Assembly: GCA_964640945.1 (NCBI GenBank)
Contig: CAZXIV010000003.1
Location: forward strand, 1-64,000
DNA from: JAGOUB01 sp964640945
Lineage (GTDB): Bacteria; Patescibacteriota; Gracilibacteria; Peribacterales; Peribacteraceae
Length of the DNA stretch: 64,000 nucleotides
Direction of reading: 5' to 3'
Under the pieces are notes generated by a model. It did not search any database, was not told the origin of the DNA, and was given only the letters and a program-made list of their open reading frames with translations. Positions 33,999-42,562 of the stretch are shown piece by piece; within the stretch, counting starts at the first letter, position 1, and the number at the start of each line of letters is the position of its first letter. Both the position numbers and the translations under genes were made by a program.

Positions 33999-35300
33999 AT
34001 GGCATCCAAATTCGCTACGACAAAGCGCTCTTCAGATCTTCGGATTGTGATGGTGCCGATCGATGCGTTGCATCCCGCGACCTACAATCCTCGCAAGTGG
34101 GACGAAGCCGCCCTCGAACGGCTCACGGAGAGTATACGGAAATTCGGGTTCATCGATCCGGTCATCGCCAACGGTGCTGCCAAGCGGAAAAATATCGTCA
34201 TAGGAGGTCACATGCGGCTCGAAGCCGCCAAGAAACTCGGCATGAAAACCGTACCCGTGGTGTACGTTGATATTCCGAACATCAAACAGGAAAAGGAACT
34301 GAATCTTCGCCTCAACCGTACCACCGGGGAGTGGGATTGGGAGAAGTTGAAGGCATTCGAGATCGACGTGCTCATGGACGTGGGATTCGGGGATAGCGAA
34401 CTCTCGAGCATTTGGGATGGAATGCTCGAAACGGAAGATGACGGATTCGACGTCGAAAAAGAACTTGATGACATCAAGAAGCCGAAGACGAAGCCAGGAC
34501 AGCTCTATGCCCTCGGCAATCACCGCCTTCTGTGTGGCGATGCGACGAACCCTGATGATGTGCGAAAGCTCACCGGGAAAATGAAGCCGGACATGGTGTA
34601 TCTCGACCCGCCCTATAACATCACGCTCGACTACAACAAAGGGGTGGGCGGTTCCATGCGGTACGGCGGGACGACGCGGGATAATAAGAGTGACGAGGAT
34701 TACGCGGCATTCCTGCGTAGCGCCTACAAGAATGCGCTGAGTGTGACGAAACCGGATTGTCATTTCTTCTGCTACTGCGATCACAGCTACATCGGCCTCC
34801 TCCACGCGCTCTTTGACGCGGTAGGACTGAGGCCGCAGCGTACGTGCCTATGGATCAAGAATAATTTGAACGTGACTTTGGAAGTCGCGTTTTCCAAATG
34901 CTACGAACCGTGCGTCTACGGGATTCGCGGGAAGCCGTATCTCAACAAAAGCATCCGCAACCTCGCGGAAATCTTAAACAAGGAAGTCGGGAGCGGGAAC
35001 CGCGCCGTCGATGACATCCTCGATCACCTCGACATCTGGCTCGCGCACCGCATCCACAATTCCCAGTACGAGCATCCGACCGAGAAGCCACCAACGTTGC
35101 ATGAGAAACCGTTGCGGCGCTGCACCAAGCCCGGAGATATCGTGCTCGATCTCTTCGGAGGCTCCGGCTCGACCCTTATCGCCTGTGAGCAACTGAAGCG
35201 CCGGGCGCTCCTTATGGAAGTGGAGCCGATTTTCTGTGACCTCATCATCCGCCGCTTCGAAGCTCTCACGGGCGCGAAAGCTTCCCTCCTCAAGTCATGA
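33999..35300 (+). CDS. ParB-like domain fused to DNA methyltransferase
   Basis: 433 aa. The N-terminal ParB/sulfiredoxin-type domain (about 12-120) has VPIDALHPATYNPRKWDEAA and IVIGGHMRLEAAKKLG. The methyltransferase part carries catalytic DPPYN at 203-207 and the SAM-binding DLFGGSGSTLIACEQ near the end, the beta-class order. It should methylate adenine N6 or cytosine N4. This fusion is common in phages and mobile elements. Its stop overlaps the next methyltransferase gene, and no partner restriction enzyme is adjacent. Confidence 0.88.
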   Translation: MASKFATTKRSSDLRIVMVPIDALHPATYNPRKWDEAALERLTESIRKFGFIDPVIANGAAKRKNIVIGGHMRLEAAKKLGMKTVPVVYVDIPNIKQEKELNLRLNRTTGEWDWEKLKAFEIDVLMDVGFGDSELSSIWDGMLETEDDGFDVEKELDDIKKPKTKPGQLYALGNHRLLCGDATNPDDVRKLTGKMKPDMVYLDPPYNITLDYNKGVGGSMRYGGTTRDNKSDEDYAAFLRSAYKNALSVTKPDCHFFCYCDHSYIGLLHALFDAVGLRPQRTCLWIKNNLNVTLEVAFSKCYEPCVYGIRGKPYLNKSIRNLAEILNKEVGSGNRAVDDILDHLDIWLAHRIHNSQYEHPTEKPPTLHEKPLRRCTKPGDIVLDLFGGSGSTLIACEQLKRRALLMEVEPIFCDLIIRRFEALTGAKASLLKS

Positions 35301-36076
35301 CGAATTTTACGGTGAAACTCGGCGATCGATTTACGCTCGGAGACCATGTCCTCGTGTGCGGCGACTGCACGGATGCATCGCTCGCGAGCGATGTGCTCGG
35401 GAAAAAGCGAATCTCCCTCATCCTCACCGACCCTCCCTATGGCATCGCCTACGTGGAGGGAAAAGAGGGCTTCCGAAAGGCGAAGACGACGCATACGGCG
35501 ATCAAAAACGATCACCTGCAGAGTGACGGCGAGTACCGCATCTTTACGCGTCGGTGGATCGAAACCGCAAAGCCTTTCCTCCAGCGTAAGAACGCCCTGT
35601 ATATCTTTAACTCCGATCGGATGATCTTTCCTCTCAGGGAAGGCATGCAGGACGCCGGGTGCCATCTGGCGCAGCTCCTCGTATGGGTGAAGACCCAAGC
35701 CATCGTCGGGCGGCTCGATTACCTCCCCCAACATGAACTCATCGCCTACGGCTGGCTCGGCGTGCATGAATTCCACAAATCCAAGGACAAGAGCGTCATC
35801 GTGTACCCGAAACCATCGAAGAGTGTCCTGCACCCCACCATGAAGCCCGTGGGACTGCTGCGGCAGCTCATTCTCAATAGTTCCAAAATCGGAGACACGG
35901 TCTACGAACCCTTCGCCGGCAGCGGAAGCACGCTCATCGCATGCGAACAGACGAAGCGAAAATGCGTCGCCGTTGAAATGGACCCGCATTACTGCGAGGT
36001 GATCATTCGGCGTTTTGAAAAACTGGCGGGTATCGACGCGATTAAACTTCTTTCTCCCAAGACCCATGCCCGATAA
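35297..36076 (+). CDS. DNA N4/N6 methyltransferase
   Basis: 259 aa, beta-class methyltransferase. DPPYGIAYVEG begins at residue 45 and EPFAGSGSTLIACEQTKRKC lies near 199-218. The C-terminal SAM motif is very similar to that of the preceding fusion, so the two are probably duplicated paralogues with different targets. Overlap ATGA with the upstream gene and overlap of 11 bp with TerS indicate a compact phage-like operon. Confidence 0.88.
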   Translation: MTNFTVKLGDRFTLGDHVLVCGDCTDASLASDVLGKKRISLILTDPPYGIAYVEGKEGFRKAKTTHTAIKNDHLQSDGEYRIFTRRWIETAKPFLQRKNALYIFNSDRMIFPLREGMQDAGCHLAQLLVWVKTQAIVGRLDYLPQHELIAYGWLGVHEFHKSKDKSVIVYPKPSKSVLHPTMKPVGLLRQLILNSSKIGDTVYEPFAGSGSTLIACEQTKRKCVAVEMDPHYCEVIIRRFEKLAGIDAIKLLSPKTHAR

Positions 36077-36545
36077 GAAAGCCGTGCACCGCGACTCGGC
36101 AGTTATCGAAGCACGCAAAGCCCGCGAGCAGGCGTCGCTTTTGGAACAACTGCGTAAAGTACCGATCGTGCAGATCGCCTGCGAAAAAGTGGGCATCGGA
36201 CGGGCAACGTACTATCGATGGAAAAAAGAAGACGAGGAATTCGGGAAAACGGCCGACGAAGCGCTCGTCGAGGGGGCGCAACTCGTGAGCGACATGGCCG
36301 AGAGCCAACTTCTGACCGCGATCCGCGACGGGAACCTCGGGGCGGTCATGTACTGGTTGAAACACCGAAATCCCCATTACAACAACAAACTGGAGGTGAC
36401 GGCCAGACTCAAGAACATGGACGATGAACTTACGCCGGAGCAGGAAGCCGCGATCACCGAAGCCTTAAAACTTGCTTCGTTTACCGAGGAGGAATCTTCC
36501 GATCCTCCAACCGCTTCCCCGATGCAGCATGAAGAAGCAGCCTAA
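36066..36545 (+). CDS. Phage terminase small subunit-like protein
   Basis: 159 aa from ATG 36066. An HTH segment VPIVQIACEKVGIGRATYYR and WKKEDEEF at about 40-65 resembles the phBC6A51-type small-terminase fold that recognises packaging sites. GAQLVSDMAESQLLTAIRDG and AVMYWLKHRNPHY follow, both common in this family. It overlaps TerL by 17 bp, the normal order. No portal gene follows, so its packaging substrate is unclear. Confidence 0.8.
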   Translation: MPDKKAVHRDSAVIEARKAREQASLLEQLRKVPIVQIACEKVGIGRATYYRWKKEDEEFGKTADEALVEGAQLVSDMAESQLLTAIRDGNLGAVMYWLKHRNPHYNNKLEVTARLKNMDDELTPEQEAAITEALKLASFTEEESSDPPTASPMQHEEAA

Positions 36546-38079
36546 GAAACTGCTGGCTGACGAGCTACGCACACGGATGCTCAAAGACCGTGTCTTTCGG
36601 CTGCAGACCGTGAAAGCGAGTCACTATTGGTTCTTCCACTTTTACTTCTGGCACTACGTGCGCTTCAGGACGGCGCCGTTCCAGAAACAGATGTTTGCGA
36701 TGACGGAGAACAACGAACACCGGACGGTAGTGATCACCGCCTTCCGAGGATCCGCAAAGTCCACCGTCATGAATCTTTCGTATGTGCTGTGGTCGATTCT
36801 CGGAACGCCGCAGAAAAAGTTCATCATTCTCGTGGGACAGACGCAGGCCCAGGCAAGGCAGCATTTGAAAAACATCAAAGAGGAACTAGAAAACAATAAG
36901 ATGCTCCGTGCCGATCTCGGACCGTTCCGCGAGGAAGAAGACGAGTGGAGAAATTCCTGCCTGGTGATCAGTAACTATAAAGCGAAGATCATGGCGGTAA
37001 GCATCGATCAATCCGTCCGCGGCCTGCGCCATGGGCCGCATCGTCCCGACCTTATCGTCTGCGACGACATCGAAGATTTGCAGTCGGTCAAAACAAAAGA
37101 AGGGCGGGACAAGACGTACCAGTGGGTGAAAAGCGAGCTGATGTCCGCCGGAGACACGACCACGCGGACCGTATTCATCGGGAACCTCCTGCATGAAGAC
37201 TGCCTCTTAAAACGGCTTCAGAAGGAAATCGTGGCGGGGCAATTGCAAGGCATCTATCGGGAATTCCCCCTCGTCACCCTGGAAGGAATTTGTTTGTGGC
37301 CGGGGAAATATCCGACGGACGAGGCGATCGAGGCCGAGCGGCAGCGTATCGGCAGCGACAGCGCGTGGTATCGGGAATATCTCCTCCGGATTTTGGCGGA
37401 CATCGACCGCGTCATTCACTCCGATTGGATCAGATGCTATGACGAATTTCCGCCGGAGAAAGACAAGGAATTTGAGTTTCGATACGCGGCTACCGGCATC
37501 GATCTTGCGATTTCCCAGAGCGAGAGCGCGGATTTCACGGCGATGGTGTCGGCGAAAGTGTATCGGGAAGATGGGAAGGCGCTGATTTACATTCTCCCGA
37601 ACCCCGTGAACGAACACCTCACGTCGCTGGAGACATTGGACCGCGCCAAAGAAGTGTCCAAGGCAATCGGAGGCGGTGAGAAGACGCACCTGTGCATCGA
37701 GGAAGTGGGCTATCAGGGAATGATGATCGAGACGCTCGATAAAGACGGCTACGACGTGACGGGAATGAAGGTGAAGAACCAAGACAAGCGAGCGCGGCTC
37801 GCGCTGACCTCACATTTGTTGCAATCGGGTAGGGTTTTGTTCCCCCGACACGGTTGCGAGGATCTCATCAATCAATTGGTGAACTTCGGCATCGAATCGC
37901 ACGACGATCTCGCCGATGCGTTTGCCATTCTCCTGGCATACGTTCTGGAAAAAGGGATTGGCTCAAGCTTCGGGATTATATGGATCGGTGGGCATGATGA
38001 TGACGATGACGACGATGTCCATTGGCGAAGGGCGGGACTGCACAATGGCCGACAAAATATTCTCAATATGCGATTTTAG
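36529..38079 (+). CDS. Phage terminase large subunit
   Basis: 516 aa from ATG 36529. The ATPase domain has a Walker A variant FRGSAKST at 72-79 and Walker B LIVCDDIED at 175-183; the RNase H-like nuclease part has ATGIDLAISQSES and a late HDDLADAFAILLAYV. Both halves of the packaging motor are therefore present. A run of Asp (HDDDDDDD) and WRRAG close the protein, an odd tail. Next comes a recombinase rather than portal or capsid genes. Confidence 0.88.
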   Translation: MKKQPKKLLADELRTRMLKDRVFRLQTVKASHYWFFHFYFWHYVRFRTAPFQKQMFAMTENNEHRTVVITAFRGSAKSTVMNLSYVLWSILGTPQKKFIILVGQTQAQARQHLKNIKEELENNKMLRADLGPFREEEDEWRNSCLVISNYKAKIMAVSIDQSVRGLRHGPHRPDLIVCDDIEDLQSVKTKEGRDKTYQWVKSELMSAGDTTTRTVFIGNLLHEDCLLKRLQKEIVAGQLQGIYREFPLVTLEGICLWPGKYPTDEAIEAERQRIGSDSAWYREYLLRILADIDRVIHSDWIRCYDEFPPEKDKEFEFRYAATGIDLAISQSESADFTAMVSAKVYREDGKALIYILPNPVNEHLTSLETLDRAKEVSKAIGGGEKTHLCIEEVGYQGMMIETLDKDGYDVTGMKVKNQDKRARLALTSHLLQSGRVLFPRHGCEDLINQLVNFGIESHDDLADAFAILLAYVLEKGIGSSFGIIWIGGHDDDDDDDVHWRRAGLHNGRQNILNMRF

Positions 38080-38188
38080 GCCATTTCGGGGATGTGAAGG
38101 GTTTTAGGTAAAGGCATGCGGGTCTTTCGCCTGGCCTTTGGTGTCGGGCAACGCCATTGGTGTAGGTACAACTTTCCCCATCCCATCT

Positions 38189-39556
38189 ATGGCGACCACC
38201 ACTCTTATTCACACGTCCGGCGACGCGCGCATCGGTACGCCGCCTGAAAAAATCATTATCAATCCGCGCTATTGCCTCTATGCGCGTAAGTCGAGCGAGG
38301 AAGATGAGCGGCAAGCGCTCAGTATCGATTCGCAAATCAAAGAGATGCTCGCTGTCGCGAAACGGGAGAACCTTGAGATCGTGGAAATCCGACGCGAGAG
38401 TCACAGCGCGAAGGCCTCCGGTGCGCGTCCCATATTCAAACAACTCCTCGAGGACATCCGGCGCGGAGGATTTACTGGCATCCTGACGTGGGCACCGGAC
38501 AGATTGAGCAGAAACGCCGGAGACTTGGGTACGGTCGTCGATCTCATGGATCAGGGTTTCCTTATCGATATCCGCACGCATGGTCAGCGGTTCACGAATA
38601 ATCCGAATGAAAAATTCCTGCTTATGATTCTGTGCTCGCAAGCGAAGCTGGAAAACGATAATAGAGGACTGAACGTGAAGCGCGGACAGAAAACACGCGT
38701 GGAGATGGGATACCGACCGTGCCTCGTTCCGCTCGGCTACCTATTGGAAAAGCAATCAGGATTGGCGAGGGGAAAAGTGGTGATCGATCCCATACGGGGA
38801 CCGGTCATTAAGCAGATGTTCGAGCACGTAGCACATCACGGTGCCAGTGGACGGGTTTTGCAACAATGGCTCCGTGACGAGATGAACTTCACGACGCGGA
38901 AAGGCAAACGCATCACCCTAAGCATGATCTACCGGATGCTGCGCCAGCACTACTACAAGGGGCGCTTCGAGTATCCGCAGGGCAGCGGCAACTTTTACAA
39001 AGGCGATTATGAACCGATCGTGCCGGAGGATCTCTTCAACGAGGTGCAGAAACTCCTCAGCATGGGACCGAAGCGCGACTGGGGCTCCAAAATGGATAAC
39101 TTCCACTTCACACGAATGTTCCTCTGCGGCGGATGCGGGTCGGGCATTACCGCCGAAGAGAAGCATAAACCTTTAAAGGACGGCAGCATTAAGAAATACA
39201 TCTACTACCGTTGCACGCATTACCGGAATCTCGGGTGCAAAGAGCCGGCTATTCGGGAGGATGCATTGATCGCTCAACTTTCGGAGATCATCGATGCCAT
39301 TGATCTCGACGAGCTAGGGATGCGGATGAAACTGGAGGACGAAGTCGCGCGATACAAGAAATTCACGAACGGCGTGTTCGGAAAGGAGTCCGCACCGGAG
39401 ATGCTGGGAGTCGACGTGCGACGCTATGCAAAATATATCTTGCACGAAGGGACAAAAGACGAGAAGCACGAGCTGCTCGGATGCCTCAAGACCAAGATGA
39501 TCCTGAAGAGTGGGGCAATCGAGCTTGAGAAGAGGAGGAAAATCCCAAAACGCTGA
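38189..39556 (+). CDS. Large serine recombinase (second)
   Basis: 455 aa from ATG 38189. The resolvase domain starts YCLYARKSSEEDERQALSID, with the nucleophilic serine in that motif, and includes WAPDRLSRN. A recombinase domain (about 190-290) and a zinc ribbon (CGGCGSGITAEEK ... YYRCTHYRNLGCKE) follow. The coiled-coil region is short relative to the 533-aa recombinase at 7.6 kb, and the two are clearly different lineages. It is the probable integrase of the terminase-bearing island. Confidence 0.9.
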   Translation: MATTTLIHTSGDARIGTPPEKIIINPRYCLYARKSSEEDERQALSIDSQIKEMLAVAKRENLEIVEIRRESHSAKASGARPIFKQLLEDIRRGGFTGILTWAPDRLSRNAGDLGTVVDLMDQGFLIDIRTHGQRFTNNPNEKFLLMILCSQAKLENDNRGLNVKRGQKTRVEMGYRPCLVPLGYLLEKQSGLARGKVVIDPIRGPVIKQMFEHVAHHGASGRVLQQWLRDEMNFTTRKGKRITLSMIYRMLRQHYYKGRFEYPQGSGNFYKGDYEPIVPEDLFNEVQKLLSMGPKRDWGSKMDNFHFTRMFLCGGCGSGITAEEKHKPLKDGSIKKYIYYRCTHYRNLGCKEPAIREDALIAQLSEIIDAIDLDELGMRMKLEDEVARYKKFTNGVFGKESAPEMLGVDVRRYAKYILHEGTKDEKHELLGCLKTKMILKSGAIELEKRRKIPKR

Positions 39557-39559
39557 TTC

Positions 39560-39781
39560 TTAGCCCTCGAATCGGAGTAACTTCCAGAGCGGGATATCAA
39601 AGCCGTCCGCCAGTTTCTGCAATATTTCCAGGCTGGGATTCTGCGGGTTCTTTCCTTCCAAATTCTGGATGTACTTAAGGCTGATGCGAGAGCGTCCGGC
39701 CAATTCCTCCTGAGTCAGATCGTATTTCCTTCTCAGGGAACGGATTTGGATGCCCAGTTGATGTGAGGTGTCTTTCTTCAC
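39560..39781 (-). CDS. XRE/Cro-family transcriptional regulator
   Basis: 73 aa. A single helix-turn-helix domain: LGIQIRSLRRKYDLTQEELA, RSRISLKYIQNLEGKNPQNP and SLEILQKLADGFDIP are standard for the Cro/CI family. It converges with the serine recombinase (4 bp between stops). It probably represses genes of the mobile island; its operator is not identified. Confidence 0.88.
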   Translation of the reverse strand: MKKDTSHQLGIQIRSLRRKYDLTQEELAGRSRISLKYIQNLEGKNPQNPSLEILQKLADGFDIPLWKLLRFEG

Positions 39782-39938
39782 CCCGTTATCCTCGATTGTT
39801 CACCTGCTATTGAGAACCAATGATTGTAGGTGTATAACTGTGGGTAAAAGACTGGACACGTATGCCTTCTGGCGCGTTATGGCTGGCATTCGATCAGATC
39901 TGTGCCATTGCTTGGTACATCACTTCCTCCCCATCTCT

Positions 39939-40559
39939 ATGTCTTCTCAGACAACACCAGTTCCTCGGAAAATCACCCTCGGCTTGATCGTCGGCTGGGT
40001 GCTAGGGATCTTCCTGCTGCTGCCAGCGATATCGATGCTCACAACGCAGCCTGTAACAGGATTGGCATTACTCGCGGCATCGGCCGTTCTTCTACCACCA
40101 GTAATGGGATTCATTCAGAAGAAGGGGAACTTCCATCTATCCGGAGGGGTGAAATTCATCGTGGTCGTCGTTCTCTTGGGAGTAGCCGTAGGAACGATGG
40201 ATCAATCACGGCTGCCGACTGCAGAACAAGTTGCAGAGCCGTCCGATACGCAGCCCGGTGCCGCTCAGGTGCCCGCTGTCGAGAAATCCTATCAGGAAGT
40301 ATTCATCTTCAAAGGGAATGGAGCGAAGAAGTCTGAGCCATTCACCATCACGGGTGACAAATTCAAGATTGTGTACGACTGTAATGGAAGCCTCTGCCAA
40401 GCATGGCTAAAGAAGCCCGAAGGCGGATTCAGCTTCGAGCTAATCATGAATGGAACGGGACCGATCAAAGATGAAAGCATTTTTTACAATGCTGGCACCT
40501 ACTACATCGAATCCAATTCCATCGCCACGTACACGATGAGTGTGCAGGATTATCGATAA
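39939..40559 (+). CDS. Membrane protein with external beta-type domain
   Basis: 206 aa from ATG 39939. Three transmembrane helices (about 13-35, 42-60 and 76-92) are followed by an outside domain (about 125-206) with FIFKGNGAKKSEPFTITGDK and IVYDCNGSLCQAWLKK, which looks like a beta-sandwich with one disulfide. No family is recognised. It sits between the XRE gene and the convergent defense-like operon, so it may belong to neither. The 157 bp upstream hold no clear feature. Confidence 0.65.
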   Translation: MSSQTTPVPRKITLGLIVGWVLGIFLLLPAISMLTTQPVTGLALLAASAVLLPPVMGFIQKKGNFHLSGGVKFIVVVVLLGVAVGTMDQSRLPTAEQVAEPSDTQPGAAQVPAVEKSYQEVFIFKGNGAKKSEPFTITGDKFKIVYDCNGSLCQAWLKKPEGGFSFELIMNGTGPIKDESIFYNAGTYYIESNSIATYTMSVQDYR

Positions 40560-40574
40560 TTCTCCCCCAATGGC

Positions 40575-41108
40575 CTATCGAAAGAAGTCTTTCATAGGCT
40601 CCATTTGATTGTCATTTAGGCTGCTATAAGACAGCTTTCCATGCTCGTTTGGATGAGCAAACCAAAATGAGACTGGAGGAGCTTCCGGTCGATGAATGGG
40701 AGTTGCTGATCGAGTAAGGTATGTCGCTTGCCCATCCATGATGTGAATAAGAGCTATTCCATTTTCCTGCGCATACTTCAGTGCTCCTTCTTGGTAACCG
40801 GAAATCGAGAACATTATGCATTTCTGCGCATGTAATGATTGCTGTTTCGCCCAGAGCACCATTACAGCCTCTCTTTCCACGGGACGCTTCAGATGTTTGC
40901 ACTCGACAAGTAGAAGGAAATCAAATCCCAGAATACGAAGTCGCGCTGTTACATCAATCTTATAGTCACCATCGTGAGCGGATAACTCTTCCAAATGCTC
41001 TACTTGAAAAGATTCAAGACTGCCCCGCTTAGAGTCTGCAAGTTTTTGAAGAAAATCTCTGGTGTATTTCTCGAATTCAGCCGGAGTCAGGCTCTGAATT
41101 TGCTTCAT
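40575..41108 (-). CDS. Mrr-like restriction endonuclease-fold protein
   Basis: 177 aa from ATG 41108, which lies after the stop of the preceding gene; an upstream in-frame ATG at 41165 would overlap it. The PD-(D/E)XK pattern is present: DGDYKIDVTARLRIL with the metal-binding Asp, then LLLVECKHLKRPVEREAV with the ECK motif, as in Mrr-type nucleases that cut DNA. It is the last gene of the TIR-caspase operon. It may be a nuclease effector or a separate Mrr gene that happens to be co-oriented. Confidence 0.75.
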   Translation of the reverse strand: MKQIQSLTPAEFEKYTRDFLQKLADSKRGSLESFQVEHLEELSAHDGDYKIDVTARLRILGFDFLLLVECKHLKRPVEREAVMVLWAKQQSLHAQKCIMFSISGYQEGALKYAQENGIALIHIMDGQATYLTRSATPIHRPEAPPVSFWFAHPNEHGKLSYSSLNDNQMEPMKDFFR

Positions 41109-41119
41109 AAGTATTTGAG

Positions 41120-41608
41120 TTAGAAATTTTTTGTGACCTCGCGAGTTAGAGGATTTATGTGCCATAAGTGAACATTTCTGTTCTGGGCATACGCAACGAT
41201 GTCAGCAGTACCTCCTAAGCCAGCAGCAGGTTTCCCATTCCACACAGCAATCATCACATTGGAAAGTTCAACCACTTTTTGTCCTGCGGCGAGATACGAC
41301 TCTTCATCGGAAGCTTTCCTCGGTAATACTTCAATTTTCATTCCTAATCCTCGCATATCGTGATAACGATTTCGATCTTCCAATTTTCCGAAGCTTTCCT
41401 CATACCCCTCAAACGGAACAACTATATATATCATGCCATCGTTTTTTAGGATTAAATCTGCAAACAATTGATCAGCGCCTGCGGCTAAAGAAGTGATTCC
41501 TGTCACTTTTGCAGGAAGTCCCTTGATGATCTTATTCATCTCATCTTTTACCCAAATCCAGTCGTCGTCATGAGGAAGCCGTTGATGACCTGTTATGCCG
41601 ACTCTCAT
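41120..41608 (-). CDS. SLOG-superfamily protein (Rossmannoid nucleotide sensor)
   Basis: 162 aa. RVGITGHQRL at 2-11 and AAGADQLFADLIL near 42-54 are features of the SLOG superfamily (DprA/LOG-related), followed by a late GLGGTADIVAYA glycine loop at about 129-140. Such domains bind nucleotides or nucleotide-derived signals; in Thoeris effector ThsA the SLOG domain senses cyclic ADP-ribose. It overlaps the caspase gene by 4 bp, so they are translated together. Here it is a free-standing domain without an effector partner, suggesting a sensor, sponge or accessory enzyme. Confidence 0.75.
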   Translation of the reverse strand: MRVGITGHQRLPHDDDWIWVKDEMNKIIKGLPAKVTGITSLAAGADQLFADLILKNDGMIYIVVPFEGYEESFGKLEDRNRYHDMRGLGMKIEVLPRKASDEESYLAAGQKVVELSNVMIAVWNGKPAAGLGGTADIVAYAQNRNVHLWHINPLTREVTKNF

Positions 41609-42558
41609 AGTTTGCCGCTGTTAGCGAGATACAAATAGAATTGACCGAGGGGGGTGAGTTTGCAGGATTTGCTATTCATCGCCGCAAAATACATATGCTC
41701 TTCTCCAACGGGAACAAGAAGGCGCGCCGCTCTGTACTTTTGAAGGTGGCCAAAAATCTCTTCGTGTTCGGGGTGATCCGGCTCTGCATCAGGTTCGTAT
41801 GAAGGGTCAAGAGGGAATTCGTGTGAGGGATCAGGAAAGTACTTCGGCAATAGTCTAAGAATTGGGAGGTCTACCACGGGCTTACAAGTCCGTAAGGGGA
41901 TTAATTTCGCAACGTGCGATTTAAAGAGTGGTCGCTGATCCCATGCTCCCAGAACTTGGTCGACATATGCATAGACACTTGCAACTGTGACATCACCGAT
42001 GACATCCGACGCCCCTCCGTCCAGAGCTGCACACACAAGGGTCGTGAACACACCGGAACCATTTTCTTCAACAGATGGCTGAGAGTCCCTGCTGGCCGTG
42101 AGCACGGATACTCCCTGTCGCAAATGTGCGAGATCATTACTATTGCCCAATGCAGGCACGGCACCAAGCGCTCCACTATGACAGCAATCAAGAATAATTA
42201 CGACTTCATGGACTGGCGACTGATTGGCAAGACTGAGAACATCCTGCATGCTCACTCCTTCGTCATATTGGGCTGCATCCTGTGTCACCAAATAGCCACC
42301 CAAATTGTTCACTGTGCCATGTCCCGCAAAAAAGAGTAGTGCGACATCTGCTTCATGAGCGAATAATTCCTGAATATTTTTCTTCAGAGTTGCCTTCTGA
42401 ACTTTCTCACCGGGAGCGGTCATGACTTTGCACTCGAAATTCTGAGAACCGTCGTGATTCTTTCGCAACATCTCAGCAATTTTATTAGCATCGTTTACGC
42501 ATCCGGATAACGGCGTGTCCGAATAGTCGTCAATCCCGACGATGAGCGCTCGCCTCAT
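41605..42558 (-). CDS. Caspase-like cysteine protease (peptidase C14 family)
   Basis: 317 aa. The caspase fold begins RRALIVGIDDYSDTPLSGCV; the catalytic dyad is His80 in LLFFAGHG and Cys126 in VIILDCCHSG, both intact. A C-terminal region of about 90 residues (from about 225) is rich in Pro/Asp and ends in LVPVGEEHMYFAAM; it could be the ligand-sensing domain. It is directly downstream of the TIR gene (4 bp) and upstream of the SLOG gene. TIR plus caspase is the architecture of a recently described Thoeris type in which a TIR-made ADP-ribose signal activates the protease. Confidence 0.88.
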   Translation of the reverse strand: MRRALIVGIDDYSDTPLSGCVNDANKIAEMLRKNHDGSQNFECKVMTAPGEKVQKATLKKNIQELFAHEADVALLFFAGHGTVNNLGGYLVTQDAAQYDEGVSMQDVLSLANQSPVHEVVIILDCCHSGALGAVPALGNSNDLAHLRQGVSVLTASRDSQPSVEENGSGVFTTLVCAALDGGASDVIGDVTVASVYAYVDQVLGAWDQRPLFKSHVAKLIPLRTCKPVVDLPILRLLPKYFPDPSHEFPLDPSYEPDAEPDHPEHEEIFGHLQKYRAARLLVPVGEEHMYFAAMNSKSCKLTPLGQFYLYLANSGKL

Positions 42559-42562
42559 AAGA

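Noticed and set aside
9238..39860. GACTGGACA occurs near 9.24 kb and near 39.85 kb, possibly direct-repeat att sites.
   Set aside because: Nine bases can recur by chance in these lengths, and the flanks share no further similarity.
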